Source: Hyphomonas oceanitis SCH89
Lineage (GTDB): Bacteria > Pseudomonadota > Alphaproteobacteria > Caulobacterales > Hyphomonadaceae
Reading direction: 5' to 3'
Assembly (NCBI RefSeq): GCF_000685295.1
Contig: NZ_ARYL01000002.1
Location: forward strand, 124,001 to 188,000
Length of the DNA stretch: 64,000 nt
Shown here: in pieces, positions 42,512 through 51,386 of the stretch
Layout of the letters: every line of letters begins with the position of its first letter
How positions within the stretch are numbered: the first letter of the stretch is position 1
Made by a program: the position numbers and the translations under genes
The notes under the pieces: generated by a model
What the model was told of the DNA's origin: nothing
What the model saw: only the letters and a program-made list of their open reading frames with translations
Databases searched by the model: none

Positions 42512-44728
42512 TCAGAACCGGAACGTATTGCCGAACCGCAGGATTGCGCTTGTCTGCACCGAGCGGAAATTCTCGCGGAAGTCATCGCCATCAATGATGG
42601 CGCCGTGGCCGAGGGCGAGGAAGACTTCCGTTTCCGGACGCACTTCCCATTGCAGCCTGCCGAAGAAGGACAGGCTGTTGGAGATATTGTCATACTGCGT
42701 CTGCGTCGACATGGAGAGCGTCGGCGAGAAATTGAACACCGTATCCATCGACCCGATCTGCACGCTCACCTCACCGGCCGGCACGGAGATATCCTCACGC
42801 GAATAGGAGGCCCGCACGTCCACGCGCGCATTGGGCCGCATGTTCAGCGCAAGCGCATATTTCGTCGACGTGCCGCCATAGAAGTTGCGATGGCGTATCT
42901 CGGCCACCGTGCCATAGGGCCGCGCCAGCGATGACTGCAGCTTCGCCCGCACGCCGTCATTATTGTATTGCCCGACCGGCACGACCAGTCCGCCCGGCAG
43001 GTTGAACGGCGCGGTGATCGTCTCCTCATTATTCGTCAGGAAGAACGAGATGTCGTCCGTCCACTTCGTCTGCAGGCCAAGGGCGACCTCATTGGTCCGC
43101 GTCTCCTCATTGCCATCAAGATCGGTGATGAATTCGTGCCGCGTGCCGAACTGCCACCAGCGCATCCAGCCGCCGGACTGGCGCAGCCGCCTGTTCCAGC
43201 TGGCCGAATAATCCCGCGTGCCGGGCCGGTTCACGAAGCCGAGCGCCGGCGTGAAGTCCTGTCCGATCTCGCGCGCCTCGACGACCCACGAGAGCGCATC
43301 ATTCGGATAGTCCACCCGCACGCCATAGGAATCATCATCTTCCACCAGAGACGAGAAAGAGCGCTGGTAGAACATGTCGGCCTGCAGCCGCCCGCCGCCG
43401 AGGAAGGATGGCGTCTGGTAGAGATAGTCGATCCCCGCCAGTGAATTGTCCGATCTGCCGGTCGGGTCGCCATTGGTCGCGATGACGCCGATACGGGAGC
43501 CGCCGAAAATGTCCATCGCCGCGCGGGCCACTGACAGGTTCTGGGAATCGATGCCCGCCGCCTCGCCGGTCTGGGCCGTCAGCATGCCCACCTGCACGCC
43601 GCCAATTTCGCCGCTCAGTTTGGCCCCGCCCTTCACGGTCACGCGCTGGCCGTTGACGATACCGATGCGCCGGGAAAAGAAGGGCTGCCCGTTCGGTGTA
43701 TTCGAATTGGCCGAGATGCTGTTGGATGAGGAGCCGAAGGTCTGCCCGGCAAATTCGAAAAAGGCCGCATCCTGCAGGAAGAAGTCGCGCGTTTCCGGGA
43801 AGAAGAGTGAGAAGCGGCTCGTATTGATCTGCCGGTCATCGAGCGGTGTGTCTGAAAAGTCCGTGTTCAGCGTCAACAGGCCGGTCAGCGACGGCGTGAT
43901 CTTGTAGGAAATATTCGCGCTCGGCTCGATCGACAGGTCATCGTCGCGCGGTCGGTCCCAGTCGCGCGAGGCGCTCAGGCCCGCCTGCAGCTGCACTTCC
44001 ACGCCGTGGCCCTGATTGATGTCATGTATGCCGACCAGCCGGCCTGCGCGCGAAAAGCCGAACTTGTTCACGGATGGGTCAATAGCGGCCCAGCGGATCT
44101 CCTCGCTGGCATGCGATCGTTCGCGGGTGATCATCAGGCCCCATCCGTCGCCGCCGGGTTCAAAGCTCAACGAGCGGAAGGGAATGACGAATTCCGCCGT
44201 CCAGCCATCATCGGTGACCTCTCCAGCCGCATCCCAGATCGTGTCCCACTCATCAACCGGGCGCCGATTGGCCTGAATCAGGCGTTCGGCCCGCACGCCA
44301 AGCGCGTTCACATCAAATCCGAAGCCGCTCAGCCCCGTGTCGAACGGGTCGATATAGAAGCGCACCATGTCGTCGCGCCAGACATCCCCGTCGCGCTCGA
44401 GAATGGTCGCGAAAATCTTTTCCGGTTCATCATCATAGGCGTGAATGGCCACATAGAGCGCGTCCTCGTCATAGGCCATGTAGACGCGCGTCTCCACACT
44501 TGGCGGGCCAACGGTCGGCTCAACCTCGTAGAACTCGGAAATCTCGGCCGCCTTGGTCCAGACAGCATCGTCCAGCTTTCCATCGATACGCGGTGCCTCG
44601 GACTTCTCGATCCGCGTCGGCTTGACGGTCGGCTTATAGGTCTGGAAATCGCGGGGGGCCTGTTCATCGGCAAATCCGGCTGCCGCGCCGGACAGGGCCA
44701 GTCCGGCCGCAAGGGCTATACGCAACAA
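42512..44728 (-). CDS. DUF5916 / CBM9-like outer-membrane protein
   Basis: A protein of about 738 residues. A signal peptide (RIALAAGLALSGAAAGFA) is followed by a CBM9-like carbohydrate-binding domain (APRIDGKLDDAVWTKAAEI, about residues 45-220, with WDTIWDAAGEV and WTAEFVIPFRSL). The long C-terminal region is predicted beta-barrel: TDFSDTPLDDRQINTSRFSL, PETRDFFLQDAAFFEF, and a terminal aromatic (NTFRF) as in outer-membrane proteins. I start at the TTG at 44728, which has GGAGGA at 5-bp spacing and opens the signal peptide. A GTG at 44788 has no RBS and adds a Gly-rich leader. Function is unknown; surface glycan or polymer binding is plausible. Confidence 0.85.
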   Translation of the reverse strand: MLRIALAAGLALSGAAAGFADEQAPRDFQTYKPTVKPTRIEKSEAPRIDGKLDDAVWTKAAEISEFYEVEPTVGPPSVETRVYMAYDEDALYVAIHAYDDEPEKIFATILERDGDVWRDDMVRFYIDPFDTGLSGFGFDVNALGVRAERLIQANRRPVDEWDTIWDAAGEVTDDGWTAEFVIPFRSLSFEPGGDGWGLMITRERSHASEEIRWAAIDPSVNKFGFSRAGRLVGIHDINQGHGVEVQLQAGLSASRDWDRPRDDDLSIEPSANISYKITPSLTGLLTLNTDFSDTPLDDRQINTSRFSLFFPETRDFFLQDAAFFEFAGQTFGSSSNSISANSNTPNGQPFFSRRIGIVNGQRVTVKGGAKLSGEIGGVQVGMLTAQTGEAAGIDSQNLSVARAAMDIFGGSRIGVIATNGDPTGRSDNSLAGIDYLYQTPSFLGGGRLQADMFYQRSFSSLVEDDDSYGVRVDYPNDALSWVVEAREIGQDFTPALGFVNRPGTRDYSASWNRRLRQSGGWMRWWQFGTRHEFITDLDGNEETRTNEVALGLQTKWTDDISFFLTNNEETITAPFNLPGGLVVPVGQYNNDGVRAKLQSSLARPYGTVAEIRHRNFYGGTSTKYALALNMRPNARVDVRASYSREDISVPAGEVSVQIGSMDTVFNFSPTLSMSTQTQYDNISNSLSFFGRLQWEVRPETEVFLALGHGAIIDGDDFRENFRSVQTSAILRFGNTFRF

Positions 44729-44924
44729 AGGTGATCCTCCCCCACCGCCGGATGGGTGTCCGGCGCGTTTTTCTTGGCTGCTTGTCACAGAGCTTGCAGC
44801 CGGGCGCGAGGCGCGAGAGAGCTTGGGGCGTTATAAAGCCTTCCTAGCGCCTTGTTTGAGCGCCGGGGGATTCTGTTGCAAAAATTTTGCGCAAATCAGG
44901 GCGGCGCACCGAAGCCGCCGGCGC

Positions 44925-45812
44925 CTAGAACGGCACGTTCGGGTCGGTCTCGCCTGTGCCGCCGATTTCGAGCCCGGCAAAGTCGAACACGCGCGGGTCA
45001 TGCAGGTGGCTCGGGCGAACGGTGGCAAGCGCATGCGCCATCACCTGCCGCACGCCGGGCTTCTTGCGTTCCCATTCGTCCAGCATCTGTTTCATCGCCC
45101 CGCGCTGCAGCCCGTCCTGGCTGCCGCACAGGTTGCACGGAATGATCGGGAAGCTCATGGCATCGGCAAATTTCGCAAGGTCGTCCTCTGCCGCGGTGAT
45201 CAACGGGCGCAGCACGAAACAGTCGCCCTCGTCATTCAGCAGTTTCGGCGGCATCGCTGCCATGCGACCGCCATGGATGAAGTTCATCATGAACGTCTCC
45301 AGCGCGTCGTCGCGGTGATGGCCCAGCACTATGGCCTCACAGCCTTCCTCTCGCGCGATGCGGTAGAGAATGCCCCGGCGCAGACGCGAGCACATGGAAC
45401 AATAGGTCCGCCCCGCCTCCACCTTCTCGGTCACGATGGAATAGGTGTCTTCGGTCTCGATCCGGTATTTAACGCCCGTCGTGTCCAGCCAGTCCGGTAG
45501 CACGTGCTTTGGAAAGCCCGGTTGGCCCTGGTCAAGGTTGCAGGCGACGAGGTCCACCGGCAGGGCGCCCTGCCATTGCAAATCCATCAGAACGGCCAGC
45601 AGGCCATAGGAATCCTTGCCACCTGACAGGCAGACCAGCCATTTCGGGCGCGGCTTCTCGCCTGCATCCACCGCCCGCCGGTCGACCATGCCGAAATCGT
45701 CCACGGCTTTCAGGGCGCCGCGCACCAGCCGCTTGCGCAGCTTCTTGAAATTCACCGAGCTGGGCGCATCGGCAAACAAAGGCGGGGCAAGGGGAGGGAT
45801 CGTATCAGCCAT
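44925..45812 (-). CDS. ttcA: tRNA 2-thiocytidine biosynthesis protein
   Basis: ATP-dependent Fe-S enzyme that thiolates C32 of certain tRNAs. The product is 295 residues from the ATG at 45812 (MADTIPPLA). The PP-loop is [18 protein letters not shown] (about residues 58-75). The two CxxC pairs are [12 protein letters not shown] and [13 protein letters not shown], giving Fe-S ligands. [12 protein letters not shown] and the C-terminal [14 protein letters not shown] are also typical. It is divergent from the small-protein gene at 45909. Confidence 0.95.
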   Translation of the reverse strand: MADTIPPLAPPLFADAPSSVNFKKLRKRLVRGALKAVDDFGMVDRRAVDAGEKPRPKWLVCLSGGKDSYGLLAVLMDLQWQGALPVDLVACNLDQGQPGFPKHVLPDWLDTTGVKYRIETEDTYSIVTEKVEAGRTYCSMCSRLRRGILYRIAREEGCEAIVLGHHRDDALETFMMNFIHGGRMAAMPPKLLNDEGDCFVLRPLITAAEDDLAKFADAMSFPIIPCNLCGSQDGLQRGAMKQMLDEWERKKPGVRQVMAHALATVRPSHLHDPRVFDFAGLEIGGTGETDPNVPF

Positions 45813-45867
45813 GACGGCCAGCTTTGCCACGGGAGAGGGGCCGGAATCAATCGCGCAGTGCGGCCCC

Positions 45868-45908
45868 ACTTATCCAACCCCAAACCAGCCCGGCGTATAA
45901 TGTCGCCG
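45868..45908 (+). promoter_or_regulatory. conserved upstream block of the small-protein gene, copy A
   Basis: This 41-bp block is nearly identical to the block upstream of the paralogue at 60266 (60267-60307, opposite strand). It contains TATAAT (45896-45901) between GGCG and CGCC (45892-45907), 7 bp before the ATG. It starts with ACTTATCCAACCCCAAACC. If TATAAT is a -10 box the transcript would be nearly leaderless. Confidence 0.55.
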
Positions 45909-46298
45909 ATGCCGGATTATAGCCTCTTCCGCCCCATGCGGGGCCTGCCTTGGTACCTGTTGCCTGTCTGGCCGCTGATCTACGTCCAGATCCGCCGCCT
46001 GCAGGCATGGTTCTACGCCAATTGCGGCCCTGAATCCGAGATGCACTGGGCTGTCACCAAACATGGCCGCGTCGACCTCATCCGCCTGTCCGATGACATG
46101 TGTGCGACCCCGAAGCATCCTTGGGTTCCGATCCAGCTGTCCCACAGTTTCAACACGGCTTTGATGGTGGAAATGCCCACCCCACATCCGTGTCCGCGGC
46201 GAACGCCGGGGCCTCAGGCGATGGCTTCCGAACAAACTGCAAGAAATCCCGGCGTTCGCCGGGAATTCGGATGTGTGGGACCAATCCCGGACACCTGA
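45909..46298 (+). CDS. small protein of a new paralogous family, copy A
   Basis: A 129-residue open frame whose first 63 residues are 68% identical (43 of 63, counted by hand) to those of the paralogue at 59889-60266. Shared segments are DYSLFRPM, GLPWYLL, WPLIY and GRV-LIR-SDD. The hydrophobic stretch WYLLPVWPLIYV could be a membrane-interacting helix. The rest of the frame (after about residue 65) runs through an inverted repeat and is not shared with the paralogue, so the ancestral protein was probably 65-80 residues. There is no SD sequence. Function unknown. Confidence 0.6.
   Translation: MPDYSLFRPMRGLPWYLLPVWPLIYVQIRRLQAWFYANCGPESEMHWAVTKHGRVDLIRLSDDMCATPKHPWVPIQLSHSFNTALMVEMPTPHPCPRRTPGPQAMASEQTARNPGVRREFGCVGPIPDT
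46181..46279. repeat. long imperfect inverted repeat (REP-like)
   Basis: Arms 46181-46210 and 46248-46279 pair over about 30 bp with a 2-bp gap and a few mismatches. Each contains the core CGGCGAACGCCGGG or its complement, which is itself palindromic. It lies inside the 3' half of the small-protein reading frame. Confidence 0.8.
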
Positions 46299-46373
46299 CC
46301 CGGAATCAACTCTCAAAACAGGAAATACACCCTCCAAGCGCCCTCACAGGCGTCGCAGGTGCATCAGCTACGA

Positions 46374-46796
46374 TCAGCCCAAAAACGGAATCCGGAACAT
46401 CCGCTTGAATTTCCACCAGCGGCGCAGGCGCACATTGTTCGGCCCGTCATTGGCGTTGCGGGGGACGAGAATGTCGTTCATGCGCGGTTGGTAGCGCCGG
46501 ATCAGGTCTTCTTCCACGCGGGCGCGGTCGGCGCTCTTCTTTATCACCAGCACGTGGCGCTCGGTGGCCCCGCGTTTCCACCAGGCCTCCCACCAGCGCT
46601 CATGCCCGATCAGGCGCGAGCGGAAGTTCGTCGCCTTGCCGATATAGAGCGGGAACAGGAAGAAAACGAAACGGCGCTGGACAAAGACATAGATGCCGCC
46701 ACCTTCGGGCAGGCCCTTTGGCGTCAGTGTAATCTTGAAGCGATACGGGCGTCCCGATTCGCCCAGCCACGTGTGCCAGCCAAACAAAAACAGCAT
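46374..46796 (-). CDS. GIY-YIG nuclease-domain protein
   Basis: A 140-residue protein with a GIY-YIG domain: GGGIYVFVQRRFVFF, then LYIGKATNFRSRL (Tyr and Arg of the active site), ERHVLVIKKS, and VEEDLIRRYQPRMND with the metal-binding Glu. It has no accessory DNA-binding domain. Such stand-alone domains occur widely and their roles are mostly unknown. I prefer the ATG at 46796 (MLFLFGWHT), because GGAG precedes it; an upstream Met at 46835 has no RBS. Confidence 0.82.
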   Translation of the reverse strand: MLFLFGWHTWLGESGRPYRFKITLTPKGLPEGGGIYVFVQRRFVFFLFPLYIGKATNFRSRLIGHERWWEAWWKRGATERHVLVIKKSADRARVEEDLIRRYQPRMNDILVPRNANDGPNNVRLRRWWKFKRMFRIPFLG

Positions 46797-46957
46797 GCGA
46801 TTCGTCTCCGTCCCCAAAGCGGCAACCTGAAACATGCGTGGTTAATGCAGGATTAACGGTTTGCCGCCGGTAGGGAAAGGGCGCGATCTGGCAACGATCA
46901 CTAGCGCCGCGCAGCCGAGCATGACAGGAACCGCCCCACAGGCTGCGCGTAGCGCTC

Positions 46958-47770
46958 GTGAACCCCTCAGCTCAGGATACCCCATTGAAACTCCGCGTCA
47001 GGTCTGAACTCGTCTACGCTTTCCCGCAGGATACTCAGGCCATCGTCGCGATCCATGTCGCCCGAACGCCTGACCAGGCCATCCTGTCTGAAAGCCTCAC
47101 CATCTCTCCGGATGGTCCGATCCTGCAGGACATGGCCGACCATCATGGCGAGCGCCGTTTCCGCGCGGCCTTCGAGGGCGAGACAAGCATCGTCTACGAA
47201 GCGACCGTGGACAATGCCAAGCCCCGGCTCCTTTCGCCGAATGCAAGGCTTGAGCCCTGGCTCGAACTGCCGCCGCCTGTGCTCGAATACCTGCTGCCGA
47301 GCCGTTACTGCCCGTCCGACAAGTTCATGTCCTTTGCGCATCGTGAGTTCGGCGACCTCGCCCCGGGTGGTACACAGGTCCTTGCGGTGCTCGACTGGAT
47401 CTACAATCATGTCGACTATGTGCCGGGCTCCAGCCATGGCGGCACCACAGCCGAGAACACGTTCGTTGATCGCGCCGGCATCTGCCGCGACTTCACACAT
47501 CTTGGTATCAGCATCTGCCGTGCCCTGAATGTACCAGCCCGCGCCGTCAGCGCCTATGCCTGGCAGCTCAACCCGCCGGACTTCCACGCCGTTTTCGAAG
47601 TCTATCTGGACAGCGTCTGGTGGCTGGTTGATGCGACGCGGCTTGTGCCCGTCGAGAATCTGGTGCGCGTGGCAACGGGCCGCGACGCCGCCGATATCGC
47701 ATTCCTCACCACATCGGGGAGTTGCGACCTGATCAATCAGGCTGTCTCGGTCGAGCTGCTTACCGCGTGA
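46958..47770 (+). CDS. transglutaminase-like family protein
   Basis: A 270-residue protein with a transglutaminase-like (papain-fold) core. The triad is visible: Cys in [18 protein letters not shown] (about residue 172), His in [11 protein letters not shown], and Asp in [10 protein letters not shown]. An N-terminal beta domain of about 100 residues ([18 protein letters not shown]) resembles Bact_transglu_N-type modules. Many bacterial members are proteases rather than cross-linkers. It has no signal peptide, so it is cytoplasmic. The start is GTG at 46958. It overlaps the convergent rnhB stop by 11 bp. Confidence 0.87.
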   Translation: MNPSAQDTPLKLRVRSELVYAFPQDTQAIVAIHVARTPDQAILSESLTISPDGPILQDMADHHGERRFRAAFEGETSIVYEATVDNAKPRLLSPNARLEPWLELPPPVLEYLLPSRYCPSDKFMSFAHREFGDLAPGGTQVLAVLDWIYNHVDYVPGSSHGGTTAENTFVDRAGICRDFTHLGISICRALNVPARAVSAYAWQLNPPDFHAVFEVYLDSVWWLVDATRLVPVENLVRVATGRDAADIAFLTTSGSCDLINQAVSVELLTA

Positions 47771-48368
47771 CTTGCGCGGCCCGGCTGGCGATCAGCTCAC
47801 GTATGGGCCGGAAGCTTGTGCGGTGATGCACACACGGTCCAAGCCGTTGCAGCGCCTCGGCATGGGCAGCGGTGCCATAGCCCTTGTGCCGGGCGAAGCC
47901 ATAACCGGGATGCACCGCGTCCATATCTTTCATCAGTGCATCACGCTCTGTCTTGGCGAGGATCGACGCGGCCGAAATTGCCGGTTCGGTGAGATCGCCC
48001 TTGATGATCGCGCGCGCCTCGCAGGGCAGGTCCTTTGGCAAGGCGTTGCCGTCGATCAGGATCATCCCCAGCGGGCACTGCCTGGCAATGCCTTCTATGG
48101 CGCGCGACATTGCAAGGAAGGTCGCCTCGCGAATATTCAGGCGGTCGATCTCTTCAACACTGGCATGCGCCACGCAAAAGGCCGCCGCGCGTTCGCGGAT
48201 CAGCGGTGCCAGCGCATCGCGCTGAGATTCCTTCAATGCCTTTGAATCCGTCAGGCCTTCAATCGGGCGTGCCGGGTCCAGCACCACGGCGCCAGCCGTC
48301 ACCGGGCCGGCCCACGGGCCACGGCCAGCTTCGTCGACACCGCAGGTCAGAAGGGTCATTGTGCGCAT
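47760..48368 (-). CDS. rnhB: ribonuclease HII
   Basis: Removes ribonucleotides from RNA-DNA hybrids. At 202 residues (or 199 from the ATG at 48359, [14 protein letters not shown]) it is of normal size. The active-site elements are [14 protein letters not shown] (Asp, Glu), [20 protein letters not shown] and [15 protein letters not shown] (Asp). [17 protein letters not shown] is also characteristic. No SD sequence distinguishes the two starts. Confidence 0.95.
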   Translation of the reverse strand: MRTMTLLTCGVDEAGRGPWAGPVTAGAVVLDPARPIEGLTDSKALKESQRDALAPLIRERAAAFCVAHASVEEIDRLNIREATFLAMSRAIEGIARQCPLGMILIDGNALPKDLPCEARAIIKGDLTEPAISAASILAKTERDALMKDMDAVHPGYGFARHKGYGTAAHAEALQRLGPCVHHRTSFRPIRELIASRAAQVTR

Positions 48369-48461
48369 CGCAAGAGTCCAGCGCGAGTCGGCCTTGCTAT
48401 AAACCCCACGCTCCTATTCATTGCAGTCTTTCCCCCGCCCGCCACGAGGATTCCTCCGCAC

Positions 48462-49238
48462 ATGACTGAATTACTCGCCTCTCCCGCCTTCTGGGGCAGT
48501 CTCGCCACGCTGACCTTCCTTGAGGTCGTGCTTGGTATCGACAATCTGCTCTTCATCTCCATCGCCACCGGCAAGCTTCAGGGAAAGCAGAAGGCGCAAG
48601 CCACCCGCGTCGGCATATGGGGGGCCATGTTCCTGCGCATTGCCATGCTGGGGCTCATCTTCGTTATCATCGGGCTCGACAAGAATGCCTTGTTCCATCT
48701 GCCGCATGCCATCGCGGTCATGGTATCCGGCGGTGACGAGGCCCTGATGCATCATGTCGAGGACGTGACGATAAAGGACCTGATCCTGCTGGCTGGCGGT
48801 CTCTTCCTGCTATGGAAGGGCACGCAGGAAATCCACTCGGCCGTCGAGGGCACGGGGCATGAAGAGACAGACGCCAAAAGCGGCTTTACTGCGGTTATCA
48901 TCCAGCTTTTCGTTATCAACTTCGTCTTCTCGCTCGACAGCGTGATTACTGCCGTCGGCATGACGGATGATCTCATCGTGATGATCAGCGCGGTCGTCCT
49001 GTCGACCCTCGTCATGGCCATAGCGGCTGACCCTCTTGCGAAATTCATCGCAGTGCATCCAACAACCAAGATGCTCGCTTTATCCTTCATCCTTCTGGTG
49101 GGCGTGGCCCTTGTGGCCGATGGCCTCGGCTTCCACATACCGCGGGGCTACCTCTATTTTGCCATCGCCTTCTCGCTGGCGGTTGAGCTGCTCAATATAC
49201 GCGTGCGCAAGACCGCACCGGAAAACGGAGATCGTTGA
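48462..49238 (+). CDS. TerC-family integral membrane protein
   Basis: A 258-residue TerC/Alx-family membrane protein with about seven hydrophobic helices. Family signatures are LTFLEVVLGIDNLLFISI near the N-terminus (conserved acidic residues in the membrane) and IQLFVINFVFSLDSVITAVG in the second half. TerC and Alx proteins are linked to Mn2+ efflux and to tellurite resistance. Unlike the GDT1-type gene at 37.6 kb, its 93-bp leader is too short for a yybP-ykoY riboswitch and shows none. The quinone oxidoreductase gene begins immediately after the stop. Confidence 0.9.
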   Translation: MTELLASPAFWGSLATLTFLEVVLGIDNLLFISIATGKLQGKQKAQATRVGIWGAMFLRIAMLGLIFVIIGLDKNALFHLPHAIAVMVSGGDEALMHHVEDVTIKDLILLAGGLFLLWKGTQEIHSAVEGTGHEETDAKSGFTAVIIQLFVINFVFSLDSVITAVGMTDDLIVMISAVVLSTLVMAIAADPLAKFIAVHPTTKMLALSFILLVGVALVADGLGFHIPRGYLYFAIAFSLAVELLNIRVRKTAPENGDR

Positions 49239-50210
49239 ATGTCAGAGCCCTATGCCATCCGGATCCATGAAACCGGCGGACCGGACGTCCTGAAGAAGGA
49301 AGCGTTCGAGCCTAAACAGCCAGGCCCCGGTCAGGCTTTGGTGCGCCAGACAGCCGTCGGCCTCAACTTCATCGACACCTATTATCGCACCGGCCTCTAT
49401 CCCGCGAAGTTTCCCTTCACGCCGGGCGGCGAAGGCGCTGGTCTGGTCGAGGCCGTGGGCGAAGGCGTCACCAATGTGAAGGTCGGAGATCGGGTTGGCT
49501 ATGTGGCCTCGGGCGCCTATGCCACGCACTTGACTGCGCCAGCTGGCAGCCTCTTCAAACTGCCCGATGGCATCACCGACGAGGACGCCGCTGCGGTCAT
49601 GCTGAAAGGCCTGACCGCCTGGATGTTGCTGTTCGAAATTCGCCCGGTCCAGAAGGGCGATACGCTGCTCGTCTGGGCACCGGTCGGCGGCGTCGGCAGC
49701 CTGCTCGTGCCATGGGCGGCCAGCCTCGGCGCACGCGTTATCGCTGTCACCTCGTCCGAGAAGAAGGCCGAGCTTGCCCGCGCCTCTGGCGCCAGCGATG
49801 TGATCGTCGGTTATGACAATGTCGCTGAGCAGGTGAAGGCTCTAACCGACGGCAAGGGCGTCGACATGGCGCTCGACAGTGTCGGCAAGATAAGCGCAGA
49901 CGCCTCGCTATCGAGCCTCAAGAAGCGCGGCTGGTTCGTGTCGTATGGCAACGCGTCAGGGCCGGTTGATCCTATCGCGCCAGCGCGCCTCTCAGCGGGC
50001 GGTTCGCTGGTTATGACGCGGCCCGGTCTGTTTCACTTCATCGATACGCCGGACGCTTTGGCACGTGGGGCGAAGCTGCTCTTTGCTGCGCTTCAGTCAG
50101 GAACAATCAAGGCCGAAATCGGTCAGAGATTCCCGCTCGCGGATGTCGCTGACGCCCATCGCGCGCTCGAAAGCGGCAAGACGACGGGCGCGACGGTTCT
50201 CATTCCCTAG
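49239..50210 (+). CDS. NADPH:quinone oxidoreductase, zeta-crystallin type
   Basis: A 323-residue medium-chain dehydrogenase/reductase of the quinone oxidoreductase (QOR) group. Features are LNFIDTYYRTGLYPAKFPF, GGEGAGLVEAVGEGV, the cofactor region WAPVGGVGSLLVPWAASLGA, and ALDSVGKISADASLSSL. It lacks the structural zinc cysteines, as expected for QOR. It reduces quinones with NADPH. Its ATG directly follows the terC-like stop, so the two form an operon; the YcaQ-like gene follows after 9 bp. Confidence 0.92.
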   Translation: MSEPYAIRIHETGGPDVLKKEAFEPKQPGPGQALVRQTAVGLNFIDTYYRTGLYPAKFPFTPGGEGAGLVEAVGEGVTNVKVGDRVGYVASGAYATHLTAPAGSLFKLPDGITDEDAAAVMLKGLTAWMLLFEIRPVQKGDTLLVWAPVGGVGSLLVPWAASLGARVIAVTSSEKKAELARASGASDVIVGYDNVAEQVKALTDGKGVDMALDSVGKISADASLSSLKKRGWFVSYGNASGPVDPIAPARLSAGGSLVMTRPGLFHFIDTPDALARGAKLLFAALQSGTIKAEIGQRFPLADVADAHRALESGKTTGATVLIP

Positions 50211-50219
50211 GCTGAGTTC

Positions 50220-51386
50220 GTGGCGCTGAGGATTTCCAACCGGGATGCGCGGCGGCTGTGGCTGGAAGCCCAGGGCCTGTCCGCCGCGCCGACCGGCCCG
50301 CTGGACTTGCCGGGCATTATTCGCCGCCTCGGCTTCGTCCAGCTCGACACGATCCGCGTCGTCGCCCGCGCTCACGACCATATCCTCTGGAGTCGCAACC
50401 AGAACTATCGCGAGCCCCTGCTGGAAAAATGCCTCGCGCGCGATCGGCATGTATTCGAGCATTTCACGCATGATGCCTCGCTCATCCCGATGGACTTCTA
50501 TCCCATGTGGCGCCGCCAGTTCCGCCGCATGGAAGCGCGCTTCGAACGCTCTCAATGGTATCGCACCATGCTGGACGCGGCTGGGCGCGAAGACATCAAA
50601 GCGCGCATCGCAGCGGAAGGCCCGCTCAGCACCAAGGCCTTCGACACGAAGATTGAAGGCCCCCGCGAGATGTGGCGCCGTCCACCTCACAAGCTGGCGC
50701 TCGATTATATGTGGTATGTCGGCGACCTCTCGACCTCGCACCGCGAGAACTTCACCAAACATTATGACCTGACGCACCGCGTGATCCCGCAGGACCTGAG
50801 AGATGTAGTGCATGCCGATGACGCCCAGTTGGACTGGCTCTGCCGTGAGGCGCTCGCCCGGTTAGCCTTCGGCACGGTGGGCGACATCCAGCGCTTCTGG
50901 GCGGCGGCGGACTTGGCGGAGGTGAAGGCCTGGACCCTTGCGAATCCTGAAGAGCTGGTGCCGGTCGAGGTGGAATGCGCGGACGGCCAGTGGACGGCCG
51001 CGCTCGCCCCGACAGATATCGAGACCCGTCTGCAGCACGCCCAAGCGCCCACCTCACGCCTGCGCATCCTCAACCCGTTCGACCCCGTCGTCCGTGATCG
51101 CAATCGCCTGACGCGCCTGTTCGGCTTTGAATACCGCATCGAGATTTTCGTGCCTGCGGCCAAGCGCCAGTGGGGCTATTACGTTTATCCGCTGCTGGAG
51201 GGTGATCGTTTCGTCGGGCGGATTGAGGTGAAGTCAGACCGGGACAAGGGCGAACTCAGCGTCCACAATCTCTGGGTAGAGCCCGGCGTGAAATGGACCG
51301 GTGCGCGGCAGGCGAAGCTGGACGCAGAGCTGGCCCGCATGGCGCGCTTTGTAGGGGCAACGGACGTGATCTGGCTTACGGACTGA
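50220..51386 (+). CDS. YcaQ-like winged-helix DNA glycosylase
   Basis: A 388-residue member of the HTH_42 family (YcaQ/AlkX and AlkZ), which unhooks interstrand DNA crosslinks or removes bulky alkylated bases. The catalytic QxD motif is seen in LGFVQLDTIRVVARAHDHI (Gln and Asp at about residues 41-43). Other family stretches are HVFEHFTHDASLIPMDFYP, LRILNPFDPVVRDRNRL and FGFEYRIEIFVPA. The start is GTG at 50220. It is third in a terC-qor-ycaQ plus-strand cluster. Its stop overlaps the convergent DUF1697 gene by 11 bp. Confidence 0.9.
   Translation: MALRISNRDARRLWLEAQGLSAAPTGPLDLPGIIRRLGFVQLDTIRVVARAHDHILWSRNQNYREPLLEKCLARDRHVFEHFTHDASLIPMDFYPMWRRQFRRMEARFERSQWYRTMLDAAGREDIKARIAAEGPLSTKAFDTKIEGPREMWRRPPHKLALDYMWYVGDLSTSHRENFTKHYDLTHRVIPQDLRDVVHADDAQLDWLCREALARLAFGTVGDIQRFWAAADLAEVKAWTLANPEELVPVEVECADGQWTAALAPTDIETRLQHAQAPTSRLRILNPFDPVVRDRNRLTRLFGFEYRIEIFVPAAKRQWGYYVYPLLEGDRFVGRIEVKSDRDKGELSVHNLWVEPGVKWTGARQAKLDAELARMARFVGATDVIWLTD

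Noticed and set aside
48369-48461. Possible yybP-ykoY riboswitch upstream of the terC-like gene
   Set aside because: The leader is only 93 bp and lacks the GGGGAGTAGC and GCGAGACC elements.
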